Positions 40,097-50,701 of a stretch of 64,000 nucleotides of DNA are shown piece by piece. The position numbers were made by a program, and so were the translations under genes. The stretch is from Candidatus Poseidoniales archaeon (GTDB lineage Archaea; Thermoplasmatota; Poseidoniia; Poseidoniales; Poseidoniaceae): NCBI GenBank assembly GCA_003602575.1, contig QQRY01000001.1, forward strand, positions 100,032-164,031, given 5' to 3'. Each line of letters starts with the position of its first letter. The stretch's first letter is position 1. Under the pieces are notes generated by a model. That model was not told the origin of the DNA, made no database searches, and worked only from the letters and a program-made list of their open reading frames with translations.

Positions 40097-43000
40097 CTAA
40101 CCGGTTTGTCTAGAATCATAACGTAGTGGTGATGAATCTCCACGTATTCCATCCTCCTCATCATCAAAAACTTCGAACCAATCAACAATCCAATCACCAT
40201 CTGTATCCCAATTCATAGGGTTCGAACCTTCGGCTATGTGGTCATCATCAAAATCCAAATTATACCAACCAAATTCATGTTCACCCACAATACGGACTGG
40301 AGCGGTAAGTGGGGAACTCGCATAGTAGATATCCCACTGATCGGTCCATTCACCCGATGTTAATACAACATCATCAGCAGTATTCAAAATCAAGAAATCT
40401 GAATCTTTGTCATCCACAATCAGTACATATCTGAAATCAATTGATGATTGTTGGTCCATTTTCAAATAATTCTTTGTTGCTTCTTCACTAGTCCCTAAAC
40501 CAAGTAAGAATCCCCTAAACTGCCACCACTCATCAACTGGTTGTCCTTGGTAAATTAGTGGACTTAATCTGACTGCATTTGGCGAAGTTAAATCAATATC
40601 TGAAATCATGAAAAATTCTTGGAAGTTGGTATAAGGAGTGTAGGAACAGCCCGCTCCTGAACAATCCCAATTACCATCCATATCGGGGTCATAATTAGCA
40701 TCGACTGGATCTGCTGGGTCAAGTGTAAACCAAGTAAATTCAAGCTCAGGCCTTGATAAAATTGCTCCATTTAATGAAAGCGGCAAACAAGACGTAGTAG
40801 TAGTTACACATTCGCCACCAGTTTCACCATCTATCCATTGAACCATAATCTGTAAGTAAGAACTGAAATTATCATTAGACTCATTCCAAGCCATGGAATA
40901 CTCATACCAATCAGGTAACATATCACCGTCTGAATCATTATCCATTGGATTAGTTCCATACTTGAACACTTCTCGACCATCTGATAAATTGTAGTCTATG
41001 TCGTGAGATACTACTTGTGAACCTGATAATTCAGTATTGAAGGTTACAGAATCGCCATCCGAATCATTCAAATCAGGTCTAGTCTGATTATTCCACTCCA
41101 TTAGGTTGGTGAAAGGTAAACTTCCCGGACCAGACTGTATAATGAACTGATATGGAATGAAATCTCTATCATCCCATTCACCCTGAATTGCAGGTACATC
41201 GAATGAGTTGCGGTCATACCATCCGTCATGGTCTCCATCATAATTAACATCGAAAGGATTTACTGGGTTTGCAGCCCAATGATTTTCAGTAGTGACATCT
41301 GGCATTCCATAGATTGCGTAGCAATATTCCCAACCATCAGGAATTGAGTCTCCATCCGAATCTGAACTTGTAGGGTCAGCGACTCCTATCAAAGTTCGAT
41401 TGAAATTATCTGAGTCTAACTCATTAATTTTCGCCATCCGGTCTGCGCTCTTTTGACCTTTATCGATGAAATCATTGTAGACACCATTTCTCGCCTGAAG
41501 ATAAGTGTAGCCCATTTCTTCCATGTAAGCATTGATAGCATCTGTTCCAAAACTCAAAATTCCTACTTCTTGAGGGACATTATTTCGCTCACTGTATTTA
41601 CCCCATGAGCGTGATTCCCATTCACGTAAGTTGGAGAATCGTTCATCTAGAGAAATATTCCCATCTCCATCGCAATCGAAACTATCTCCATCAGAATCTA
41701 GCAGAACGTCTCCGTCAATCAATGGATTGATACCCCAAAGATTCTCTTCGAGATTCCACTCAGCAAACCAATATTCGAATCCGTCATACATACCGTCTCC
41801 ATCGGTATCTGGATTTGTTGGATCTGTAATTCCCATCAATACAGATATGAAGATATTTGCAGGTTCTCCGTTTTGCCAATCGTTGAAATCATTGAGCAAT
41901 CTTTTCCCTCGCGTCTCCTTAGTGATTAGCATATTGAAAATTCTCTGAGCCTTCTCAGTTGGTTGAAGTAGGTCTCCATCTATGTGCATCAAAGGAGCAT
42001 CTTCAGGGTGGTCAATACCGTTATCTGGATTGGAATTAGCCAATGCAAATTCTTGAAGGTCATTGATTCCGTCTTCATCAGAATCAAACAGACCATCATT
42101 TGGATCAAGTGGATTAAGAGTCCACTTCTGAGAAGAAATATTCCAAGTGGTAAAAAGTAATTCTAAGCCATCAATGATACCATCTCCATCTGTATCTGGA
42201 TTATTTGGATCTGCTGTTTTTCCGGTCAAATTCACTTGTGATTCATCTATGAAAGAACCAAAAGAAGTATCGGTTAGAATTCCTGCCCATGCTTGGAAAG
42301 CATATGCGCTACCAATAGTGGTGACAAACCATTTTGGTGAGGTTCGGTTCTGATCTGTTTCAGAATATACAGGATCTATTGAGTTATATTCTTCCCAATT
42401 TGTCATGCCATCTTCATCTGCATCGCCCCATCTATCAATAGGATCTAATGGATTTAATGTCCACTTATCTTCTAGAAGATTCCATCTAGCAAACCAAATC
42501 TCCCAGCCATCTGGCATGCCATCATCATCAGTATCCGTATCTAATGGGTCGCAAGATCCAGCACTAATTTCTAATTGAGAGGCTAAAATGGAGCCTGCTG
42601 CTCTTTCAGCAAAATTAGCTTGTGGCATTCCTAATAGGCTAACATTAGCAAATAGATCTGTGGAAAAGCCATCAGGAATAGGGACTCCATCCAAAGTTTG
42701 AGTAGAATCAAACAGGTCTGTTCTGATATGGAATTCAAGCCAATTAACAAATTGTTCATTCGGTTGTAATACACCGTCATGATTAATATCGTATCCATCG
42801 CCATCAGGATTCTTGAAAGCATCTGAGCCATTGAGTGGATTGATACCAACTCTCGAGGAATCCCAAGAACATGCATAAACAGCCTCCCAGCCATCGGGTA
42901 ATGTATCTCCATCAGAATCAACATTATTTGGATCAGAAATGGACCAATTTAAGGCGGCAGAAGGAGATTCACCATGCGATTCCAATAATAGCCCATCAAT

Positions 43001-45844
43001 CGCTTGTAATCTAATCAATGACCACTTGTATTCACATAGATTTACCAAACCATCTTGGTCAGCATCCCATGTAGCATCTTCTGCCCTATTTGGGTCTAGA
43101 CTCCAATTATTCCCTCCAGTGAATGTTGAGCCAACCCATCTTCTATTCTCAATCTCCCAACCATCAGGCATTCCATCACCATCAGAGTCATGATTAGTTG
43201 GGTCTGTCCCGTAATCGACATTGGAAAATGCAAGATATGTAGCATTTGCAGATTGTCCAGCTGCATCATCACAAATATATTCCATTTGGATACTATAGTG
43301 GCACCATAAATTAGAACTTTCATAAAAGAATCCGAAGTACTCTTCGCCATCACTCAAGCCATCGCCATCTGTGTCTCCTACTTGCGGATTGGTGGAATTA
43401 TAACCTTCAGGAGTTCTAGCCTCATAGCGATATTCATCTATATTTGTCCACAGACGTTCAATAACACCATCACCGGATTGGTCAAGATCGATCCCATCAA
43501 AGTCAAAATCAAGTAAACCATCCCATGGGTCTGTAGGGTCTAAACCATTACCTAATTCCCATCCATCAGGGATTCCATCACTGTCTGAATCGTTTGAGCC
43601 CGGGTCTATCAATTCTAGATTTGAGTATTTTCCGGGAGATGAAGCTCCAAAGACTGTCATATTACCATCTAGGTTAATAGTGGCTAATTCAACAATTGAA
43701 CCAGGTATTGTTTCTTCTTGAAGAATTTGATAAACATTGGTATAATCTCCCGAAAGAGTCCAAGTTCCACGATTTGAACCAAGTATTATCTCCTGTCCCG
43801 TAGAGTGGATTGAGTAAATATCATTCAATTCTCTTGAAGGAGTAATATCTGTGCCTGGGTTTTCCAAAAGTCCACTATGAATAATCACATTATCAACTAA
43901 TTTCAGTTGGTGAAGTCCTGAAGGAGTTCCAAACCATAGAACCTGTGGATTTGATGGCGATGGCCCATCAAGCATTATGTCTCTTATCTCTGCAGGATTT
44001 GCATTCGAACCAGAGGCCAATAGTCGTAATTCATTGATTGATGTATCAATTCCAAAATCTTCCTCGGAGAAGTAAACGCGCCATTCAGGAATTGATGAAT
44101 CTCTAGCTGAGTCGGTTTTTACCAACATAAGACCCACATCGGTTGCTACAAATAATGTTAGATCTCCATCCATCAAACCGTGTTCAATATCGTTGACCGA
44201 TGTATTTACCTGAGATAAAGCATTAGAAATACCGTCGCCGACTGAATGAGTGATTTCAATCAAACCACTACTACTAACCTCGAAGACGTTTCCTGAACCA
44301 TTATATCCTAATCCAATTATGTGAGTATTAGAACTGGAAATTTGTAGTGTTGCTATCGAACTAATAGTTTCAGACATAGACCATTCCCAAGTGCTAAGGG
44401 AGTTAGTAAAACCATCTACCTGTATCCTAGCCACTCCTAAACCGACACTTGATGCAAACGCTATTGCATATAGTTCATCATCATCATATACCAACTCAGA
44501 GTCAAATAATTCTACACCTTGAGGCATCCATACATCAACGCTAGTAGTTGTTTCATAATCGAAAATTGTAAGTCCATATTTTGTTGTAATGTAGACAATA
44601 TCTTCTACTACCTCTATTTCTCTAACATCATGATTAAGAATACTATATGGTTCACCTTGTGCTCCAAAAGTAATTGGATAACTATACAATGATAGGTCTT
44701 CATGGGAATCATAAATTACTGACTTCAGTCCTGACATTACATTATTTCCGTCATCCTCGTAAATAAGATACTCTTCAAGATTAGAAAGTTGTTCACCTAA
44801 TTTCAATGCTGTAGGAGTTCTACTAACATCAGGTGACAGTACACCATCTCTATTAGAATCCCAACCATCATCATCTCCATCAAATAATGCACTGCTTCGA
44901 TTTAGTGGGTCCAAACCAAAGTGAACTTCCCATCCATCGGGTATTCCATCACCGAAAGACGGGTAGATATTTCTTAGAAGATAACCATCCCAGTTATATC
45001 GGTCTGAATCTTCGAGCAACGGGTCAGTACCCAACCACATATCTTCGCCAATCTGAGTTGTTGAATCTGTGGCGCAAGCAGAAAGCAGATTCTGGAATGT
45101 CGCATTTGCTCCGGTAGGGATGTAAGGCCAATTGGTTAGCACTGAACCTTCAGGTAAGGTTGCAATGCACCAAAGACCATCTAGTTCTGTTGTGTGATTT
45201 TCTGGAGAACCAAAGCTATATTCCTCAGACGAGGTATACCACTCAGTTGGAGAAAGAATACCATCTCGGTTTACATCAAATCCATCATAGTCGGGATCTT
45301 CTAGCATATCGCTGGCATTGAGTGGGTCAAAACTATCACAATCATAACGCTGTGAGGCTGAGTCATAACCCCCGATTCTCAAACACATATAGGCTTCATA
45401 TCCATCTGGCATCCCATCACCATCAGTATCTGAACTTCTAGGGTCCAAATAACTTCTAACCCCTTCGCGGTCAACCACTCCAGTCAACCCACGTGAAAAA
45501 CCAGGATCAGTACATGTGGCAGGATACGGCCAGCAATATTCTTCAGTGGCATTCAAACCATCTTTGTCATTATCTACTAAAGCATCAGAAGCATCGTCTT
45601 TATCCATTCCTGGCATCGAAACAGAACGGCCATCGATAGCAGTGAAGTTTATCCACTCGGAAAATAAATTTTCATGCACATCAGGGATTCCATCTCCATC
45701 GGCATCAGTAGTGGGCGGCTCCTCGAAATTAGTGGTTTCTGGGTGTACGTTAGAAACTGGAGAAATTACAGGAAATTGAGACATGAAAAGTAAACTTACA
45801 ACAACGGCAACTGTAGTCAACAAAGTAGATTGGCTTCGACGCAT
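40097..45844 (-). CDS. Giant secreted thrombospondin type 3-like calcium-binding repeat protein
   Basis: 1915 aa with a signal sequence and many D-x-D-x-DG-x-x-D repeats (DSDGDGIPDGWE, DTDGDGMPDGWE and variants). No C-terminal TM seen. Confidence 0.88.
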   Translation of the reverse strand: MRRSQSTLLTTVAVVVSLLFMSQFPVISPVSNVHPETTNFEEPPTTDADGDGIPDVHENLFSEWINFTAIDGRSVSMPGMDKDDASDALVDNDKDGLNATEEYCWPYPATCTDPGFSRGLTGVVDREGVRSYLDPRSSDTDGDGMPDGYEAYMCLRIGGYDSASQRYDCDSFDPLNASDMLEDPDYDGFDVNRDGILSPTEWYTSSEEYSFGSPENHTTELDGLWCIATLPEGSVLTNWPYIPTGANATFQNLLSACATDSTTQIGEDMWLGTDPLLEDSDRYNWDGYLLRNIYPSFGDGIPDGWEVHFGLDPLNRSSALFDGDDDGWDSNRDGVLSPDVSRTPTALKLGEQLSNLEEYLIYEDDGNNVMSGLKSVIYDSHEDLSLYSYPITFGAQGEPYSILNHDVREIEVVEDIVYITTKYGLTIFDYETTTSVDVWMPQGVELFDSELVYDDDELYAIAFASSVGLGVARIQVDGFTNSLSTWEWSMSETISSIATLQISSSNTHIIGLGYNGSGNVFEVSSSGLIEITHSVGDGISNALSQVNTSVNDIEHGLMDGDLTLFVATDVGLMLVKTDSARDSSIPEWRVYFSEEDFGIDTSINELRLLASGSNANPAEIRDIMLDGPSPSNPQVLWFGTPSGLHQLKLVDNVIIHSGLLENPGTDITPSRELNDIYSIHSTGQEIILGSNRGTWTLSGDYTNVYQILQEETIPGSIVELATINLDGNMTVFGASSPGKYSNLELIDPGSNDSDSDGIPDGWELGNGLDPTDPWDGLLDFDFDGIDLDQSGDGVIERLWTNIDEYRYEARTPEGYNSTNPQVGDTDGDGLSDGEEYFGFFYESSNLWCHYSIQMEYICDDAAGQSANATYLAFSNVDYGTDPTNHDSDGDGMPDGWEIENRRWVGSTFTGGNNWSLDPNRAEDATWDADQDGLVNLCEYKWSLIRLQAIDGLLLESHGESPSAALNWSISDPNNVDSDGDTLPDGWEAVYACSWDSSRVGINPLNGSDAFKNPDGDGYDINHDGVLQPNEQFVNWLEFHIRTDLFDSTQTLDGVPIPDGFSTDLFANVSLLGMPQANFAERAAGSILASQLEISAGSCDPLDTDTDDDGMPDGWEIWFARWNLLEDKWTLNPLDPIDRWGDADEDGMTNWEEYNSIDPVYSETDQNRTSPKWFVTTIGSAYAFQAWAGILTDTSFGSFIDESQVNLTGKTADPNNPDTDGDGIIDGLELLFTTWNISSQKWTLNPLDPNDGLFDSDEDGINDLQEFALANSNPDNGIDHPEDAPLMHIDGDLLQPTEKAQRIFNMLITKETRGKRLLNDFNDWQNGEPANIFISVLMGITDPTNPDTDGDGMYDGFEYWFAEWNLEENLWGINPLIDGDVLLDSDGDSFDCDGDGNISLDERFSNLREWESRSWGKYSERNNVPQEVGILSFGTDAINAYMEEMGYTYLQARNGVYNDFIDKGQKSADRMAKINELDSDNFNRTLIGVADPTSSDSDGDSIPDGWEYCYAIYGMPDVTTENHWAANPVNPFDVNYDGDHDGWYDRNSFDVPAIQGEWDDRDFIPYQFIIQSGPGSLPFTNLMEWNNQTRPDLNDSDGDSVTFNTELSGSQVVSHDIDYNLSDGREVFKYGTNPMDNDSDGDMLPDWYEYSMAWNESNDNFSSYLQIMVQWIDGETGGECVTTTTSCLPLSLNGAILSRPELEFTWFTLDPADPVDANYDPDMDGNWDCSGAGCSYTPYTNFQEFFMISDIDLTSPNAVRLSPLIYQGQPVDEWWQFRGFLLGLGTSEEATKNYLKMDQQSSIDFRYVLIVDDKDSDFLILNTADDVVLTSGEWTDQWDIYYASSPLTAPVRIVGEHEFGWYNLDFDDDHIAEGSNPMNWDTDGDWIVDWFEVFDDEEDGIRGDSSPLRYDSRQTG

Positions 45845-46053
45845 TCACATTCCACACTACAAAGCATACGCTTCGCTAAATCGATTGTCTCATTCTACAC
45901 TTATGAGCATGATGGAGCGATGTTCATACAATATATCAGATATTTGCGATGAATCGCCCCTCGATAATGATAATTTATCCCAAAATAGCACTATTCGTCG
46001 ATAAGATACAGATTTATTCAAGACCCTTACGCGATGCGCATGGTTTGATAGGC

Positions 46054-46878
46054 ATGGCAATGAGTATTACTCACCTTGGAACTGGTAGTAGAGGCAACTC
46101 TACACTAGTGGAAGCAGGGGGGGTCTGTGTACTACTTGACCAAGGCTTCAGCGGCAGACAATTGGAAAAAAGGCTTGGTAGAATGAATCTTCTACCAACA
46201 GATATCGATTGTATAATGATCAGTCATCATCATGGCGACCATGGAGGCGGCGCCGCTATCGCCCAAAAGAAATGGGGAATTCAAATTCTAGCAAATGAAA
46301 GAACAGCGATGGAACTAAATTTAGATCCGATGAAAACAACATATTTTGGTTCTCTTGATTTAATCAAAATTGGAGATGATTTGTCAATCCTAACCGTCCC
46401 TGTGCCGCATAGCGGTGCAGATAATGTCGCATTTGTAGCAAACTATCGTGGTGAAAGGGCTGCAGTGATTACTGATTTAGGGTCATGGACTGATGAATTA
46501 GTTAAACATGTTCACAATTGCCAACATATTTCTATTGAAGCGAATTACGATGAAGATTTACTAAATAACGGACCATATCCATTTTCTCTAAAAGAAAGAA
46601 TAAGAAGTAGAGGCGGCCACCTTTCAAATAAACAAACAGGTGAATTTCTTGCTGAAGTTTGTACAGAAAATACCCGCAGCATTGTGCTAACTCACTTAAG
46701 CGAAAAAAACAATTCACCACATTTGGCTGAATCTACAATACTATATCATATCGGAGACTTCTTTAGTGGAGATATCGATATTTCTTTACAAGACGGACCT
46801 GAGAAAACACATTTTGTTAATGGAAAAGGTGATTTGCATCAGAATGTTGTTACGATAAAAAGCAAGTCTGAGAAATGA
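46054..46878 (+). CDS. MBL-fold (YycJ/WalJ-like) metallo-hydrolase
   Basis: MAMSITHLGTGSRGNSTLVEAGGVCVLLDQGFSGRQLEKRL...IMISHHHGDHGGG. The ORF extends upstream to 45949, but the internal Met gives the typical N-terminus. Confidence 0.88.
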   Translation: MAMSITHLGTGSRGNSTLVEAGGVCVLLDQGFSGRQLEKRLGRMNLLPTDIDCIMISHHHGDHGGGAAIAQKKWGIQILANERTAMELNLDPMKTTYFGSLDLIKIGDDLSILTVPVPHSGADNVAFVANYRGERAAVITDLGSWTDELVKHVHNCQHISIEANYDEDLLNNGPYPFSLKERIRSRGGHLSNKQTGEFLAEVCTENTRSIVLTHLSEKNNSPHLAESTILYHIGDFFSGDIDISLQDGPEKTHFVNGKGDLHQNVVTIKSKSEK

Positions 46879-46929
46879 ATAAATCTTAGAATTCAATGAA
46901 AATATACCATTGACAAGGTCAATGCCTAA

Positions 46930-48015
46930 ATGATACCGAAGCATGAGAGTATCATGTCAAGTATTCGCCGATGCAAACTTGACAATAATATTACTCGAGA
47001 TGAAAGAGGAGTTAGCGAAGTTCTAGGAGTAATAATGATGCTTGCAATGGTCGTAAGTATCATGGGAGGAGTGTGGGTATTTTTGAACCCATATCTATCA
47101 GATTTCGAGGACAATACCAATTGGAATAAAGCAACTGGAATTGCTGATAGACTAGAGGATAGAATCGATGTCGTAGGCGATTCACCTAATGGAACCGGTG
47201 TTCGCCATAAATTATCTATGCAAAATTCCTTACTACAAGCAGTTAGCAATGTAGAACTATGGACTATATCTGCTGATCTAGTTTCCACTGACCAAATTTC
47301 GATTCGGAGTGTATCTGATAGTTCCATTGGAATTAGTTCTATGAATGAAACTGCACGTAAGGTGTCAATTACTACTAGTGATTCATATTTCGCAGAGACT
47401 TTTGTTTCATCGCAAACTGAGTCTATAGTGAACTACGATACCGTTAGTTCGGGTTGGAAAATGATAACTGTTTATGATAGCGAAGATATGCCTATACATC
47501 GAAGTATTAGTTATCCAATATCAGGGCTGAAGATAATCACTACACTTGAATCAGGTGAACATGAAATAAATATTGCAAATAATGCTAGAATTGAGCACTT
47601 TGCCAACGCCCCATGGGAAATCAGTAAGTACCCAAATATTCAGTTTGATGAATTGGCGTCAGGCGAATTTAGACTCTCAATACTACTGACAAATATCGAA
47701 GTTAATGGAACTCTGGGGATATCTTCTACACTTGGCATAGATATTTTATCTTCAGGAACTTTGACGCCATTCTCAGGATTTGGATATAATCTTAGGTTTA
47801 CAATGACCAACGAAATAGCCGCTGTTATTACTCCACAATACAATGAATTATGGCTTTCTGATTACTATCTAAACCGTGCTTCAGGAACATTGGATACATT
47901 CACAGGACTAGTCCCCTATGAGCGCTCCAGTGGCTTTGATGGGATCTCAGTTGAAACTCAAGGAATTCCGCTTTATCTGGATGTTAACATACAACAAGTG
48001 GTGGTTCAGAAATGA
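46930..48015 (+). CDS. Archaeal type IV pilin-like protein
   Basis: N-term ITRDERGVSEVLGVIMMLAMVVSIMGGVWVFL is a class III signal / pilin H-domain. Confidence 0.75.
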   Translation: MIPKHESIMSSIRRCKLDNNITRDERGVSEVLGVIMMLAMVVSIMGGVWVFLNPYLSDFEDNTNWNKATGIADRLEDRIDVVGDSPNGTGVRHKLSMQNSLLQAVSNVELWTISADLVSTDQISIRSVSDSSIGISSMNETARKVSITTSDSYFAETFVSSQTESIVNYDTVSSGWKMITVYDSEDMPIHRSISYPISGLKIITTLESGEHEINIANNARIEHFANAPWEISKYPNIQFDELASGEFRLSILLTNIEVNGTLGISSTLGIDILSSGTLTPFSGFGYNLRFTMTNEIAAVITPQYNELWLSDYYLNRASGTLDTFTGLVPYERSSGFDGISVETQGIPLYLDVNIQQVVVQK

Positions 48016-50234
48016 AATTAAACTTCACCAGGGATGAAGAAGCAGTTTCCGCTGCAGTTGCTACTGTTCTCTTGTTCGGAGGAGTTGTTTCTATTATTGG
48101 CTTGATGTTAGTTTCTATGGTACCAATTATCGAAGAATTAGAAGGCTCTATCGAAAGAGGAGATATGTCGGCGCAAATGATGATTTTAGCTGAACAAACA
48201 GAATCATTGAGTGAAAGTGGAATGCCAGGAGATTCAACACAAGTTGACCTCATCCCCCTAGACGGTTCGCTAGAATGGGATGTAAGTCGAGGAGGAATGT
48301 GGTACTCATCCACATGGCAAAATGAATCTAGTTTCAGGATGAAAGATGTATTAGACTTCGATAATTCATTACAGATTAAACATCCAGAATCATTTACCTC
48401 AGCAGTTTGCTTTGATGACCTTAGATTAGGACCTTCTCGACCATTCATCTACACGCCACCTACCTGGGCTGATAGTGCTCATATAGCCATATCAACAGGT
48501 TTGGCAATTCCACTTGGACCAGTAGAAGTAAGAATTACTGATTCTGGAAATGTTATTCAAACCGCTGACCTACAGATATACGAGTCGACTCTTGTCGACT
48601 TAACCTCAAATAATGATCCAAAAATCACTTCTTCGCATGAATTAGTAGTAATTTATTCCAATGGAGAAGGAGGTACTTCCCTAATCACATCAACGCAACC
48701 GAACCCTACCGATAATACCGGTAAAACTTGGAATATACCAGTAGAGTCAGGAGTTAATAGAATTCATATTATTAGCGAAGACTCAAATCAAATACAAATA
48801 GAATCTTCAACTCTCTCTGAAACTCATTATGCAATTAATAATGAAGAATTTAGGACCGGAGTATCTTTCACTTACCAATTCACACTGCTGCAACCTGATG
48901 TCATGAGGATAACCACTAGTACTAATTCACAATTGATTCTGCAAACAGAAGTAAATAATTTGAGCGGAGCAACCACTCTGATAAGTCAAGATGGAAACCA
49001 CCTAGGTCACGCTTTCATATCACCTTCATTGGAAGGTAAAATGGAATTCACCAATCCTGGAGATGACAGTGTAACTGTGACATGGCGCGGAGGAGGTACT
49101 TCGATCGCATCTCAAGGCTCAACGATTGTGGCCTGGCCTCCTGCAGGAATCAATGGCGCACCAATGCTAGATGCAGATGGCGATATCTTTGCTACGTGGA
49201 AGGTTTCAAATCAAGGAAACTTAGGAGAAGGTACTCACATAATTCCTGCATCGGATACTGGGGCATCATCAGGAATTATACATGACATCATCATCCCAAC
49301 TGATTCTTATTCGCATTCATTGTCCATTTCTCGCGCTGGAATTTCAAGTGATTGGAATATCTCTGGAGACTCGGAAATTGAAGGAACTATAGAAAATCCA
49401 GTTCAAAATATTGAACAAGCAATTTCAGCAGGAACTTATCAAATGGAAGTGATTGATGGCCATCCACTCAAAGTTCATCATTTATCAGGAAATAGTGGAC
49501 TTGTACAAGCCTCACACGATGGGGCAGATAGATGTACTAGCGTCAATATGATGGCAAGTGGTTGGATTACTGTAGATTTACCATGGAACTCGATGAGTGG
49601 TCAAGAAGATTCTAAGATTATGGAAGCATGGAGAGAAGGTGATTTCCCCGCTAGTCTCAAAATTACATTGATTGGGCAAGAAGGTGGTTCGAGTCATTCT
49701 AATCTTGCTACATCTTGGGTATTTCACCTCTCAAGGCTTGCTTATTCATTCTCTTCATCAATTACTGGGATGGAAGTTGCGTACTCTGGAGGTGCAATAG
49801 TTACCAACCATCCAGAATTTAACCCTACAATAATTCGAGAACCTGTCGATCGCTCAGGACCAGGCCCTAGATTTGCCGCTACCATTCCTTCCTTACATCC
49901 AACTAGTGATGGAGTAATCGGGGGAGGAAGTTTAACCTTAGACATTGAGTTGTCATCTCGAGAGTCACTTGCATCTGATATTGCGTATGAAGTTAGAAGA
50001 GGATGGTCTGAACCCTACGGCTCTGCAATTGCAAATGATGCATCTGATGGCTTGGAACTTAGTGAAGACTGGGCAGTGTATCCCGGAAGATTGGACCTAT
50101 TAACAGACTATGTAGGATGGGTACCCGATCCAAGCATAGGCACTTCTGAAGCAGTATGGCATACTGCCGGTGAGCCAATTCAATTCTCATTACAAATATC
50201 ATCACTAGATGTGATGGTAAGGGAGGTGATTTAA
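48012..50234 (+). CDS. Large archaeal type IV pilin-like protein
   Basis: 740 aa. N-term NFTRDEEAVSAAVATVLLFGGVVSIIGLMLVSMVPII; overlaps the previous gene by 4 nt (ATGA). Confidence 0.7.
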   Translation: MKLNFTRDEEAVSAAVATVLLFGGVVSIIGLMLVSMVPIIEELEGSIERGDMSAQMMILAEQTESLSESGMPGDSTQVDLIPLDGSLEWDVSRGGMWYSSTWQNESSFRMKDVLDFDNSLQIKHPESFTSAVCFDDLRLGPSRPFIYTPPTWADSAHIAISTGLAIPLGPVEVRITDSGNVIQTADLQIYESTLVDLTSNNDPKITSSHELVVIYSNGEGGTSLITSTQPNPTDNTGKTWNIPVESGVNRIHIISEDSNQIQIESSTLSETHYAINNEEFRTGVSFTYQFTLLQPDVMRITTSTNSQLILQTEVNNLSGATTLISQDGNHLGHAFISPSLEGKMEFTNPGDDSVTVTWRGGGTSIASQGSTIVAWPPAGINGAPMLDADGDIFATWKVSNQGNLGEGTHIIPASDTGASSGIIHDIIIPTDSYSHSLSISRAGISSDWNISGDSEIEGTIENPVQNIEQAISAGTYQMEVIDGHPLKVHHLSGNSGLVQASHDGADRCTSVNMMASGWITVDLPWNSMSGQEDSKIMEAWREGDFPASLKITLIGQEGGSSHSNLATSWVFHLSRLAYSFSSSITGMEVAYSGGAIVTNHPEFNPTIIREPVDRSGPGPRFAATIPSLHPTSDGVIGGGSLTLDIELSSRESLASDIAYEVRRGWSEPYGSAIANDASDGLELSEDWAVYPGRLDLLTDYVGWVPDPSIGTSEAVWHTAGEPIQFSLQISSLDVMVREVI

Positions 50235-50701
50235 TGAATAATTCAAACCTTCGAAAGGATACAAGCGCAGCTGCTACTGAACTTGGATATATTTTCACAT
50301 TTTTACTTGGCGTCCTACTACTCTCGATGTTCAGTTTGTGGGCATGGGACATTGAAACTGCCACTAGGGAAAGATGGAATGAACAAGCAATTCAAGCAAA
50401 TTTGGACGATATTGCCGCAGCAGTTGAACGTGCTGATGAGGCAAGTCGTATGGGGGATATTCAATATTCGGAATCAATCTATTGGCGAGCCACTGAAGCA
50501 GATGAAAATCAATTCACACTTAGTTTAACCAATAATTTATTGATTTTGGAAGATGGCTCGGGTGAACTTGATTTGGAAGTTTCAATCTCAGGCACAGGAA
50601 GCGGCCAACATTCCGGAGAGGTTCAACTATCGGGTGTAAGCACAATTTGGGTAGTTCACTCTGATGGAATAACTAGCGTTCAGCTTGAAAGACCACAGTA
50701 A
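50234..50701 (+). CDS. Minor archaeal type IV pilin-like protein
   Basis: 155 aa. N-term NLRKDTSAAATELGYIFTFLLGVLLLSMFSLWAWDIE; abuts the preceding pilin-like gene. Confidence 0.65.
   Translation: MNNSNLRKDTSAAATELGYIFTFLLGVLLLSMFSLWAWDIETATRERWNEQAIQANLDDIAAAVERADEASRMGDIQYSESIYWRATEADENQFTLSLTNNLLILEDGSGELDLEVSISGTGSGQHSGEVQLSGVSTIWVVHSDGITSVQLERPQ

Noticed and set aside
42631-43353. Internal minus-strand ORFs 42631..42924 and 43096..43353
   Set aside because: They are alternative frames inside the giant TSP3-like gene with low-complexity Met/Ile-rich translations. Likely shadow ORFs.
40097-45844. Repeated nucleotide blocks (e.g. ccatcaggcattccatcaccatcagagtc) as a CRISPR or tandem DNA repeat
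   Set aside because: The blocks are the coding sequence for imperfect DSDGDGxPDGWE protein repeats, with irregular spacing and an intact reading frame.
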